Below, one piece after another: positions 25,733 to 36,100 of a stretch of DNA of 64,000 nt (the stretch's first letter is position 1; each line of letters opens with the position of its first letter). Below the pieces are notes generated by a model that was given only the letters and a program-made list of their open reading frames with translations, was not told the origin of the DNA and made no database searches. Source of the stretch: Bacteroidales bacterium (lineage in GTDB: Bacteria; Bacteroidota; Bacteroidia; Bacteroidales; Marinilabiliaceae). Both the position numbers and the translations under genes were made by a program. The DNA lies in NCBI GenBank assembly GCA_017539645.1, contig JAFYCM010000070.1, positions 1 to 64,000 on the forward strand, given 5' to 3'.

Positions 25733-26895
25733 GCTTTTGTGTTGTTTATAGGTATTGAGAGTGTTGCTGTGTACGTGCTTTCGTCTGTTTCGCCCGAAAC
25801 GAACGAGGCTTTGTTGCCGTAGAGGATAGATAGGCGTTTGCGCAAGTTGGTTAGCCCGATGCCAGAGTGGCTGCGGTCTTCTTGCGGTAGCGTGGTGAAG
25901 CTGTTAGTTACGCTGAATTGCAATTTGTCGTCGATAACCTTTAGCGAGATGTCTATAAACGATTGTTTTCCAGTAACTACGCCGTGTTTGTATGCATTTT
26001 CGAGCAGCGGGATGAGCAGAAGCGGCGGAATGTCTACGCCATCAATATTTTCTGAGATGTCGTACGTTACTTTTACGCTGTCGTTCAAGCGTAAGCCCAT
26101 AAGTATTACATAGTTACGCAAAAACTCCACTTCGGCTGTGAGCGCAATGTAGTTGGCTGTGTTGTCGTAGAGGATGTAGCGCATCATTTTGCTGAGGCTG
26201 TGCACGGCTTTCTGCGCATTTGTTGGGCTTTTACTTATAAGTACATATATATTATTTAGCGTGTTGAATATGAAGTGTGGCTGCATCTGATACTTGAGCA
26301 TTGTAAGTTCCGATGCAAGTTTCTCTGAATGAAGCCGTTTGCGTTCTTCTTCAATTTCGCTGATGTGCGAATTGTGTTTTATTCCAAGCGATGCAACTAC
26401 GCCTAATGCAAATATTATCAGTTCGTTGTAGAAGAAAATGCTTCGCATACCGCTTGAGGCTCTGTTGCGCTGTTTCTTCTCAGGTTGAGGCGTTTCGGCA
26501 GGACGAATTTCGGGTTGTGGAGGCGCATCATTAGCTGCAAGTTTGCTGCGTTCAGGCTTTTCAAGCGTGCGAGCGTCAACTACTTCTTGCTTGTTTCTAT
26601 TGCGCATTTGGTCGATAAAACTGCCCGCTCCTTGCTGAAACACGTGCAAGAATAGCAGCACAACCACGTTTATAGCTATGAAGTGGATATATTTTTTTCG
26701 GTAGAAAAATCGGTCGATAACCCATATATAGTTGATGTAGAAGGTTATGGCTATACTTATAATCATAACCCATAAGTGGCTCATAAATCGAGAGTTGAGC
26801 GATTCGTCTTCGATTTGAAGCAACAGAGGGAATAGTATTATGCCACACCAAACGCCTACGTGAGTGGCTAATGTAGACCAACGGAAAGTCTTCAT
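25729..26895 (-). CDS. LytS-like sensor histidine kinase
   Basis: A 388-residue membrane kinase of the His_kinase (PF06580) type. Three or four membrane helices lie in the first ~170 residues, interrupted by a Pro/Glu/Arg-rich loop of about 50 residues. The phosphorylation box is M-Q-P-H-F-I-F-N-T-L-N-N-I, and the ATPase part has P-L-L-E-N-A-Y-K-H-G and S-G-I-G-L-T-N-L-R-K-R-L. There is no large external sensor domain, so the signal may be sensed in or near the membrane. It is transcribed away from prmA, and its last codons overlap the response regulator. Confidence 0.93.
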   Translation of the reverse strand: MKTFRWSTLATHVGVWCGIILFPLLLQIEDESLNSRFMSHLWVMIISIAITFYINYIWVIDRFFYRKKYIHFIAINVVVLLFLHVFQQGAGSFIDQMRNRNKQEVVDARTLEKPERSKLAANDAPPQPEIRPAETPQPEKKQRNRASSGMRSIFFYNELIIFALGVVASLGIKHNSHISEIEEERKRLHSEKLASELTMLKYQMQPHFIFNTLNNIYVLISKSPTNAQKAVHSLSKMMRYILYDNTANYIALTAEVEFLRNYVILMGLRLNDSVKVTYDISENIDGVDIPPLLLIPLLENAYKHGVVTGKQSFIDISLKVIDDKLQFSVTNSFTTLPQEDRSHSGIGLTNLRKRLSILYGNKASFVSGETDESTYTATLSIPINNTKA

Positions 26896-26962
26896 AGTTG
26901 TAATGATTTAGACCACTAATTTACATTAATTTCGCACCTATCATCATTTTTTAGAATCTAAC

Positions 26963-27829
26963 GTGCGCTACACAAAATTAACTATATCGCTCAATCCGTA
27001 TGTTTCGGAGGTTTCGGAAGTTTTTCAGGCTGTTCTCGGACAAAATGGTTTCGACGTGTTCGAAGATACTGCCGATGGTTTCGATGGCTATGTGCAAACT
27101 TCCGTCTGGAACGACCTCAACACGCATAACTTTATTGCCGATACTTATGCCGATGTGCTATCGCTTATGGGCGAGGAGTTTAGCCATGTGGCTATGAACT
27201 ATGCGGCTGCCGAGATAGAAGATCAAGATTGGAACAGCACTTGGGAGGCTGAATCGTTTTCGCCTATCAACGTAGACGATAAGGTCTATATACATAGTCC
27301 TATGTATGAGCCTATTGCGGTGGAAACCGACGTTGTGATTGATCCGAAATTGGCATTTGGCTCGGGGCATCACGAGACTACTTGCATGATGGTTCGCAAT
27401 ATGCTCACGTGCGATTTGCGTGGTGCGCGCGTTGCCGACATCGGTTGCGGAACTGGCATTCTGGCTCTCGTGGCAGCTAAGCGTGGGGCAGCGTCGGTGG
27501 TAGCTGTGGATATTGACGAGGCATCGGTGGAGAATACAAAACATAATGCTGTGCTCAATAATATTAGTAATATTGTTGTCAACCAAGGCACGGCTTCCGA
27601 TGTTGTGGGTGAGTTCGACTTGGTGCTTGCCAACATTATGCGCAACGTACTTATTCACGATATGTCCGATTATGCTCGAATGCTAAAGCAGGGCGGAAAA
27701 CTTGTCGTTAGTGGTTTCTATTCTGCTGATGCACAGATAGTTGCCGATGATGCTGAAAGATTTGGCTTGGTGCGCGTGTCGCAGTTGGCCGATAACGATT
27801 GGATGTCGATAGTGTTTGTAAAAAAATAA
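26963..27829 (+). CDS. prmA: Ribosomal protein L11 methyltransferase
   Basis: A 288-residue SAM-dependent enzyme that methylates ribosomal protein L11. The N-terminal L11-binding part is followed by the methyltransferase core with V-A-D-I-G-C-G-T-G-I-L-A-L (SAM-binding loop), A-V-D-I-D-E-A-S-V, and the catalytic-loop sequence L-V-L-A-N-I-M-R-N-V. F-G-S-G-H-H-E-T-T precedes the core, as in PrmA. The start is a GTG at 26963; no ATG occurs at a sensible place. The next gene starts 8 bp after its stop, which suggests one message. Confidence 0.94.
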   Translation: MRYTKLTISLNPYVSEVSEVFQAVLGQNGFDVFEDTADGFDGYVQTSVWNDLNTHNFIADTYADVLSLMGEEFSHVAMNYAAAEIEDQDWNSTWEAESFSPINVDDKVYIHSPMYEPIAVETDVVIDPKLAFGSGHHETTCMMVRNMLTCDLRGARVADIGCGTGILALVAAKRGAASVVAVDIDEASVENTKHNAVLNNISNIVVNQGTASDVVGEFDLVLANIMRNVLIHDMSDYARMLKQGGKLVVSGFYSADAQIVADDAERFGLVRVSQLADNDWMSIVFVKK

Positions 27830-27837
27830 TTATAAAC

Positions 27838-30800
27838 ATGCATAAATATCATAGAATAGGCGCAGTGGCTCTCTTGCTTTTGCTGCTGCCGCTATGTTTC
27901 CACACCGAAAGCAACACACAAGCTGCGGGCGACTATTTCCCGTCTGACACTGAAGAGTATCTGAAGCAAGTTGAAGAGTTTTTCAAAACCGCAACTGACC
28001 GAGTTGGTGCAAAGAATTTCATTGCCAAACTCACTGATTATATGTACAATCCCAATGCCGATGAGCAGTGGCGCGGTGATGTCATAAATATAAGTAATGC
28101 GCTCAAACGCATGCGCACCCGCCCAGCGCCAGATTTTATCAATGTGCTGAGTGCGTACATAGATATGGATAACAACACTATGATAGCGGGCGAAAATAGA
28201 CAAGTGTGGAAGTCGGTGCTCAACGATAAGTTGCATCAGAAAAACAATGCGCAGCGTGCTGTGGTGCGTTTTATGTCTGCCACGCGCGAATATCTGACCG
28301 ACGGAAGTTTGTGCGTGTCGCCTTCGTCGAAATGGCATGTGACGGGCGGTGTGCCTAAGTTCGAAAATAGAGACGGCCACTTGCTGCTTCACTACAATAA
28401 TCAGATTCGTCTTGTATGCCTTTCGCAAAATGATAGTATAGATATTGTGCAAACCGTTGGCTATTGTGATGTCGATGAGAAGAAATGGTATGGCACGAGC
28501 GGCGTAGTTACGTGGGAAAAGTGCGATTTGCCTGTAAATGAGACTTATGCAAAGTTCGGTGCCTACAAGGTGGACCTCACCAAGCACGATTTCCGCATAG
28601 ATAGTGTGAGCTTCGTCAATCTCGACTATTTCAAAGATCCTATGTATGGCCGACTTGAACACAAAGTGGTGAATCGCTCCACTAAGATTGGGCGTATGTA
28701 TCCGAAATTCTTCACCACCCACAACCAAGTTGACGTACTTGGAATATTTCCAAATCTCGATTATCACGGCGGATTCAGTCAAGAGGGCGCTACGTTCCAA
28801 GGTTGTGGCGTGAATGATGAGCCTGCCGAAGTGGATATTTATAGAGAAGACACCATATTCATAGTAGCCAAAGCCTACGCATTCAACGTAGATAAAAAAG
28901 GTATCGATGCATCGTCGGCTGAGATAAGTATGAAGCTTGCCGACCGCGTGATAGAGCATCCTGGTGTGCGATTCCGTTTCTCAGATGCCAATCACCTTGT
29001 GGAGTTAATACGTATGGGCGAAAATCTGGAAGATGCATATTACTACGATAGCTATCATAATGTAAATATTGATGCTCAGTATATTAGCTGGGATATGACC
29101 AAAGACGAGATGGAACTCAAAATGGTGGGCGATGCTGCCTTTGGTATAGCCAATTTCGAGTCGCTCAACTACTATTCCGACGACTACTACAATCAACTTC
29201 AGGGTATGGAATTCCAGCATCCGTTTCAGCACATTGCAGATTTCTATCGCTTCAACGGCGGCAATCCGTTCTCTGTGGCCGATTTTGCTGCCTATAGACA
29301 ATTGCCCGAAAGCAGCTTGCGCTCACAGTTTATGGAGTTCTCCTATGCCAACTTCGTCGACTACGATTATAATACAGACGTCGTAACGCCTCGTCCGCGA
29401 CTATTCAACTACTTGAAGTTCAAGCTCGCTCAGAAGGATTACGATGTTATTCGTTTTCAGTCTGTTACAGATATTCCCGACTTGCGTTCGTACGATCAGC
29501 GCAAGATTTCTAATTACATGAAAACCCACGATGCCAAAGACCCGTTTGATCACATCAAACCGAATGGCATCCTCGACCTGAAGAACTACGACATCTTGCT
29601 CAATGGCGTGGCTGGCGTACAGGTGTCGAAAAACGAGATGCTCGATGTGGCTATCTACCCCGACAATGGACAACTGAAACTCAAAAAAGACCTCGACTTT
29701 GAGTTCGACGGTCGTGTGCGTGCTGGCGATTTGCTCTTCACTGGCGCAGCGTTCTACTTCAACTACAACACATTCAGTATCGATTTGAATAATATCGATA
29801 ATATGAAAATAAAGGCCGAGACGAACGAAAAGCTTGCAGGTGGCGGATTGCTTACGGTGGAAGTGCCAAACACGCTTTCGAACTTCTCTGGTCATATAGA
29901 AATAGATAATCCGAATAACAAATCGGGTAAGAAATACTATCCTGAGTTCCCGCGACTTACGACCGATAAAGAGGCATACGTATACTACGACGATCCTTCG
30001 ATTCAAGGTGGTATGTATAAGCGCGAAAACTTCTATTTCCGTGTAGATACGTTCACATTCTCGGGCTTCAACCATATCCATTCAGGCGATACGCTACCAA
30101 TGAAGGGAACGTTCGTCTCGGGCATTATCCCCGATTTGGATCAGCAACTCGTTGTGCGCGACCGCGAACATCTCTATTCGCTTGGCTTCGTCGAGAGTAA
30201 TACCGAAGAAGGCTTTCCGCTCTACAACGATAAGGCTCGCCTCTATGCCAATGTAGATATGAGTAACCTCGGTTTGCGTGCAGGTGGCGATTTTACCTAT
30301 ATCAACAGCCGCAGCCGCAGCGAAGATTTCCTTCTCTTGCCAGACCGCGCTCTTGCCTATACGTATGACTTCAAGGTCACTAAGTCCGAAAAAGAACCAT
30401 ATTTTCCAGATGTCGACCTCGGCCCACAGTTTGCCTATACCGATAAAAGTGAGAAGATGCACGTGGCAGAAACCGATTTTACCTTCTTGCCCGCCAACGA
30501 CCAGTTACGCGTGTCGAATACCGATGAGCGCTTCCGTCTGTATAAAAATCCAGAATCTGATAGCGGCTACGACTGTCTGCTCGATGGCGAACTTGTGGTC
30601 ACGCCTTCAGGTCTTGGCGGTTCGGGTTGTGCAAGCATCCTCGATGCCAATATCGAAGCTCGTTCCATGACGCTTTCGCACAGCACTATCGAGTCCGATT
30701 CTACATATTTTGCTACCTATAAATATGACGAAACTAACACGCGCCAGATAGACTTCGGTGGCTTGCGTCACGATATTATCAAGAATAAAGACGACCGCTA

Positions 30801-32745
30801 CTATCATCGCTCGAATGTCGATTCGTATGATGCCGCTGCTAAGAGCCGACCAACAACGATGTTCAATAATATGGCTCTACGCGAGAATGCCATCTTCGAT
30901 GCAGCTTGCCAAGAGTCCATTGAGATGAACAATACCATCTCTTCAACTCGTATGCACACGCTCGTCGATTTCAATAAGCGCGAGTCATATTCTTATTATA
31001 CCAATGGCGTTGGTAACAACCAGACTTTTGCCCTTGTGCGCTACATAACTACGCTGAACCGCTTCACGTGGGATATGAAGAATAACCGTATTGTGATTGG
31101 TGAACATGGTTCGTCGGGTAACCGTTTCGTATGTACCAAAGAACGCCGCGACTCGCTCAACTTCCTTGTGCCAGTGGCATATTACGACAATACCAATGGT
31201 ATTCTTTCGTGCGAAGAGGTTAAGCATATCAATACTGCCGATGTTGATGTGTTGCTCGATACTGCTGGACACGTCACCATACGTAAGAATGCCGAGATGG
31301 ATATGCTACTCAACACGAAACTTGTGCTCGAGTCGAAAAACTCACGCCACGTGATATTCAATGCCAAAACGCAAATCGAAGGAGCTAAGAAATACCACGC
31401 TTCGGGCGACTATAACTATTTCAATGCCGTGGGCGATGTCTATAGAGTATTTATGAGCGACATACATACTGATGACAACGACTCTACGGTGGCCAATGGT
31501 CGCGTATCAGAAGATGCCAACTTCACCTTCAACCACTATTTCGGTTTCAAGGGCGGAATGCAGATTAAATCTGGTCGTCAGTTCCTATTCTTCAATGGCG
31601 GAGCTAAGCTTCTAAAACAGTCGGAGCATGGCCCTAAAGGTTATGTATATTTCGAGTCGCTCGTCAACCCAGCTGAGGTGGTTATTCCTATCGGCGATCG
31701 CATAACTAATGCGCCCGTCGATATGAACACGGCTTCGGAGATACATAGAGATTTCCTCGTGCACTATGACTCTATGCATGTATATAGCTCGTTCCTCGAA
31801 GGTCATCAGCATCCAAACGACCACTCGCTTTTGCGCTCGCATGGCGAACTCTATTATCACGCAAGTGGCTTCGGACGCCTTGGTGCTGGCTACACCATTA
31901 CAACGGCTGAGAAACGTGACGACTTTGCGCGTTGGGGCTCGTCCATAAGCTATCTGCCCGACGAGGATAGAATATTTGGTTTTGGTAAAATCGATTTGCA
32001 GCTCACTGGCGACGACTATTTCAACGTAGAATCGGCTGGCGACATCAACGACGATCGTGCTAATGGCATTATTACTACCAATATGCTTAGCTACATCGAC
32101 TTCCCGTTTGCCAACGAACTTGTTACCGATATTTATAACGATATTATCGAGAATGCCACCGTTTCGTGCGCATCCGACACCAACTCTATGCTCTACGAAC
32201 GCCGTTTGGGTGAAGTGATACAAGATACTGCTGTGCTCAAGATGCTCATGCAGACGCGCCACACGGGACTTATAGAGAATGAAAAAACTAAAGAACAACT
32301 ACTACCTGCCGAAGGCTCTATCTTCACCTTCAACAACTTGATATTCCGCTGGTATACACCTAAGAAGGCATACATCTGCGACACCACGGTTAACCTCATG
32401 ATGATGCGCAATCGAAACGTGCTGCGCAAAGTGAAGATGCAGGCCGAATTTGTAAATCGAGCCAACCCTACGCAAAGTAAATTCACCATTTTGCTCTCCT
32501 TTGGCAACGACCATTGGTACTATTTCCGCTATATGGGCAACACAATGATGGTGCTTTCGTCGAGTGCCGATTTCAATCAGAAACTGCAGGCCATTCCTGG
32601 TCGCGATCGCCGTTCGCGTAAGTATACCTATACGCTTGCTCCTGGTTCGCAACGCAAGAAGTTCCTCGAACAGTTTGGTATAAACGAAGTGAATGATGTG
32701 GTAGACGATGCCGAAATAGAGACGGAAGAAATTTCTGAAGAGTAG
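27838..32745 (+). CDS. Very large exported protein of unknown function, coupled to prmA
   Basis: A 1635-residue protein starting M-H-K-Y-H-R-I-G with a signal peptide (hydrophobic core A-V-A-L-L-L-L-L-L-P-L). An open frame begins earlier at 27799, but that would overlap prmA and lose the signal. After a helical first ~150 residues, the rest is rich in Tyr, Asp, Asn and alternating strand patterns, suggesting long beta-structure such as a solenoid or stacked sandwiches. No lipobox, transmembrane stretch or catalytic motif was recognised. The end is acidic (E-T-E-E-I-S-E-E) with no type IX sorting domain visible. It may be a periplasmic structural or lipid-handling protein, but this is a guess. 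Confidence 0.75.
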   Translation: MHKYHRIGAVALLLLLLPLCFHTESNTQAAGDYFPSDTEEYLKQVEEFFKTATDRVGAKNFIAKLTDYMYNPNADEQWRGDVINISNALKRMRTRPAPDFINVLSAYIDMDNNTMIAGENRQVWKSVLNDKLHQKNNAQRAVVRFMSATREYLTDGSLCVSPSSKWHVTGGVPKFENRDGHLLLHYNNQIRLVCLSQNDSIDIVQTVGYCDVDEKKWYGTSGVVTWEKCDLPVNETYAKFGAYKVDLTKHDFRIDSVSFVNLDYFKDPMYGRLEHKVVNRSTKIGRMYPKFFTTHNQVDVLGIFPNLDYHGGFSQEGATFQGCGVNDEPAEVDIYREDTIFIVAKAYAFNVDKKGIDASSAEISMKLADRVIEHPGVRFRFSDANHLVELIRMGENLEDAYYYDSYHNVNIDAQYISWDMTKDEMELKMVGDAAFGIANFESLNYYSDDYYNQLQGMEFQHPFQHIADFYRFNGGNPFSVADFAAYRQLPESSLRSQFMEFSYANFVDYDYNTDVVTPRPRLFNYLKFKLAQKDYDVIRFQSVTDIPDLRSYDQRKISNYMKTHDAKDPFDHIKPNGILDLKNYDILLNGVAGVQVSKNEMLDVAIYPDNGQLKLKKDLDFEFDGRVRAGDLLFTGAAFYFNYNTFSIDLNNIDNMKIKAETNEKLAGGGLLTVEVPNTLSNFSGHIEIDNPNNKSGKKYYPEFPRLTTDKEAYVYYDDPSIQGGMYKRENFYFRVDTFTFSGFNHIHSGDTLPMKGTFVSGIIPDLDQQLVVRDREHLYSLGFVESNTEEGFPLYNDKARLYANVDMSNLGLRAGGDFTYINSRSRSEDFLLLPDRALAYTYDFKVTKSEKEPYFPDVDLGPQFAYTDKSEKMHVAETDFTFLPANDQLRVSNTDERFRLYKNPESDSGYDCLLDGELVVTPSGLGGSGCASILDANIEARSMTLSHSTIESDSTYFATYKYDETNTRQIDFGGLRHDIIKNKDDRYYHRSNVDSYDAAAKSRPTTMFNNMALRENAIFDAACQESIEMNNTISSTRMHTLVDFNKRESYSYYTNGVGNNQTFALVRYITTLNRFTWDMKNNRIVIGEHGSSGNRFVCTKERRDSLNFLVPVAYYDNTNGILSCEEVKHINTADVDVLLDTAGHVTIRKNAEMDMLLNTKLVLESKNSRHVIFNAKTQIEGAKKYHASGDYNYFNAVGDVYRVFMSDIHTDDNDSTVANGRVSEDANFTFNHYFGFKGGMQIKSGRQFLFFNGGAKLLKQSEHGPKGYVYFESLVNPAEVVIPIGDRITNAPVDMNTASEIHRDFLVHYDSMHVYSSFLEGHQHPNDHSLLRSHGELYYHASGFGRLGAGYTITTAEKRDDFARWGSSISYLPDEDRIFGFGKIDLQLTGDDYFNVESAGDINDDRANGIITTNMLSYIDFPFANELVTDIYNDIIENATVSCASDTNSMLYERRLGEVIQDTAVLKMLMQTRHTGLIENEKTKEQLLPAEGSIFTFNNLIFRWYTPKKAYICDTTVNLMMMRNRNVLRKVKMQAEFVNRANPTQSKFTILLSFGNDHWYYFRYMGNTMMVLSSSADFNQKLQAIPGRDRRSRKYTYTLAPGSQRKKFLEQFGINEVNDVVDDAEIETEEISEE

Positions 32746-33178
32746 GGTAGAGCACGCCATTCGTAACTCAAAATTTGCCAATTACTAGTATGGATAATGA
32801 CTTGATGATGTCGCTAAAAGTGGCGCATTCGTCTTGTTGCATACATACAATTCGTAACTCGTAACTCATACGTATACAGATTGGTATGAGTATTGCATAC
32901 GAGCCAATTTGCGTTTGCCAAACGAATAATTTGGCGAAAGCAAACCTCTAAATTGCAGATGCGTTTTTGCGCATTCGCGGTCAAAACAATGCATTATGTT
33001 TGATGGGAACGATTCTATAATTATTCAAAAAAATAGTAATGGATATTATCACAAGCCCTATAAATAGGGACATTTTTGTAAAAAATCCTTTCAAATAATA
33101 GTTTTTGAGTAAATTTGCATGTTTATTTCTGTCAAATTACGAAAAATATAAAGTTAACTCTATATATATCAATTGATT
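32746..33178. other. Gap of about 430 bp upstream of the giant adhesin gene
   Basis: No gene is supported. The region starts with a purine-rich GGGTAGAG stretch, then ATTCGTAACTC copies at ~32759 and ~32850. Two hairpins follow: GCCAAA-7 nt-TTTGGC near 32917, and ATGCG-T5-GCGCAT near 32959. A -7 box lies at 33110. It probably contains the promoter and leader of the type IX secretion operon. Confidence 0.5.
33110..33117 (+). promoter_or_regulatory. Putative promoter -7 box for the giant adhesin operon
   Basis: TAAATTTG fits TAnnTTTG and is 61 bp upstream of the ATG at 33179. TTTC at 33089-33092 is a poor -33 candidate, 17 bp upstream. Confidence 0.5.
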
Positions 33179-36100
33179 ATGAGTTGCAAAACGAAAATAT
33201 CGGCTATCGTGAGACTGTTCTCGTTAGTTCTTTTCTTGTTTTTTGCTATTGATTCATTTGCGCAGTTCAATCTTGGAACTAAATGCTATGATGTGTCTCT
33301 TACTGCGGAGAATAATGCGGTTTACATATTTTCAAATGGTGAATCACAAGGTAGTCATGTCGACTATAGTAACTACTATACTGGTAAGAAGCCTCAGAGT
33401 ATAACAGCGAGGATAATTTATGCAGGAGGTGAAAGCGTTGATTTATCTGATAATATATCAAAAACTCTCGGTAGTTACTTCTTTTATGAGACAACAGGTA
33501 CTGGCTCGAAGGAACGTTTGAAGACGTTAGCAATCTTCCCTACGTATGGCTTGCCTACAGAATATTTGGGTCAAACGCTTGAGTTTACTGTCGTATTGGG
33601 TACTGGCGCTGGTCAAGTGACTGAAACTTTCACTCTTGAAGTTGTTGGTGCTCCTACTGTGCAAAATTTGAATGATGAATTTGTTCTAAATGATGGAACA
33701 GGAGCATATGAGTTGGCGGTATGTCAAGGTGATGAGTTTACAATCTCGATAGGAAACTCAGACCATCCATTTGCTACGGCAGAATCGAATGTTTCTTATC
33801 AAGGAAATGAATATAAAGCTACTTATAGTTGGCGCTTGCAAGATGCAATGACGGGCGTTACTTCGGTGTATAAGGATAATGCAACATCGTTTGATGTTAC
33901 AGATATGACCTCAGGCGATGACACGAATATCTTCTTGTTTACACCATACGTGTACTTGAGCTCGGGATGTTCGGTACGTATGTCTGATTTTGCGGTTCTG
34001 TATAGTGCTCCTATACATACTACGGTGAAGTTCAATGGAGTTGAGGGTAATGCATTTGAAGTCTGCGATGAAGATGAAGGCACTGTAGCATTCTCTTTTG
34101 TAAGAGATGGATACGCCTATACTGAAGTCAAAATAATGCTTACAGCGACAAATGATCAAGATGCTACTACTTTGGATTTTGGCGAAGATTCGGGAGGTAG
34201 CGAGTTGTCATTCTCGCTTGGGGAGTTGAAATCTATAAATGGTCAAAACACTGTTTATACATTCCATTATACGACAATAGATACCGATTCTAATGGTGCA
34301 GATTGTACGAAAACCGGCACTTTTACTGTTACGGTAAAAGAGAAAAAGGCAAAGATTACAATGCCTACCCTATCAGACATATGCGAGGGTGGCACTATAT
34401 ATCCAACAGCTACTGTTGAGGGTAAAACCTATTCTGACTACACATTCAGTTGGAAATATGGTAGTACTGAATTCGCAACGGGTGTTTCTGGTTCGTATAC
34501 ATTTGCTGATGGCATCTCTGGTGATCAAACACTTTCGTTCACAGTGTCGAACGATGGTTGTGATATTACCGAAGCAACTACAGTTTATGTAAATGCGCGC
34601 CCAGTTATTACACCGAGTGCCGATGTTGAGATTTGCTATGGTGAGTCTACCCCATTAGAGGCAATCTCGAATACTCCTGCCGAATCGAAACATGAAGCTT
34701 CTGCTGGTACGACATTTACATGGTCGCCTGCTGGAGGCACGGAATCGACAACGGGAGATAAATCGACATATACCGTAGCGCCAACAACAACTACTACCTA
34801 TACTATAATAGGTAAGAATAACGATACGGGTTGTACGTCGAAAGAGGCATCAATTACGGTTACTGTCAATCCTCTGCCATACGTAACTAAGATAGATCCT
34901 TCATCATGGACGCTTTGCCAGAAAGATCAGTCGGTTACGTTGCAAGCGAGCACTGCTGGTGGCACTGGCTCATTTACCTACAAATGGTCTTGGTCTGATG
35001 ATGATGGCTCGCATTCGGAAACAACAACAATACCTACACTTACTATAAATAGCATAAACGCCTCAACGCCAGTTAAGATTTATCTAAAACTTATCGACGG
35101 AAAAGGTTGTAATAGTAGCGTAGACCCCGACTTCAATATTACGCTGACCATGAGTCCTAAGCCAACAGTGAATGTTGATGATTTCACAATGTGCGATGGA
35201 ACAACTGGTTCAGGTGTAATTACCGATTATGATGCATCGAATACATACTCGGTTTCTGCTGTAACTCCTGGTGCTCCTGCTGCATCGATTACAAGCGGTG
35301 TATGTTATGTTAACTCTAACCTCGGCATAACTGCTGAGTCTAAGTATACATATAGAGTTAAGGTTACAACTGGAAATGGTTGCTCGACAGAAAAGGATTT
35401 CGATGTGACCATCAGTCCTATGCCAAACATTACTGCTGCGTCAGACAAGTCGCTCTATTGTGTTGGTGAGTCGGTTAAACTTACAGCGTCGTCGACTACG
35501 CCAAACGTCTCATACTCATGGCGCGATAATGCTGATAATGAGATAGCTACAACGGCCAATAAAACACTGTCGTCGTTGACAGTTGGTAATTACTCATATA
35601 CATTGGTAATTACTAACAAGACAACGGGTTGCCAAAGTAAAAAGACGGTGACCTTCTCAGTTGTAGATGTTCCTGTTAAGCCAATAATTACTGCTACTCT
35701 TGATGTTATTTGCAGTGGCGATGCTTCAAAATCAACCACTCTTACTGTGACGAACGCCGAAAGTGGTGTTACATATAGTTGGTACAATCAAGCTAATACG
35801 CTTGTAGGCTCGGGTAATTCGCTCACGCTAACTCCTACTGCAACAACTACTTACTATGCAGTTGGTAAGAATGCGAATGAATGTCTATCAGTAAAATCTG
35901 AGGCGGTTACGGTTAACTACTATGAGAGCCCTGTAATTTCTGCAAGCAAAACAACGTTTGATGTTTGTAAGAATAACTCGCAAACTCTAACTGTAACAAC
36001 TTCGTCTACAGGTACTTTGGTATATCACTGGTCTGATGGCGCTGAAACTACCATGGGAACTCACGACGTAACTCCTACATCTTCGGTTTCTACATATACC

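Noticed and set aside
33173-33178. TTG start of the giant protein
   Set aside because: An ATG two codons later begins a good signal peptide.
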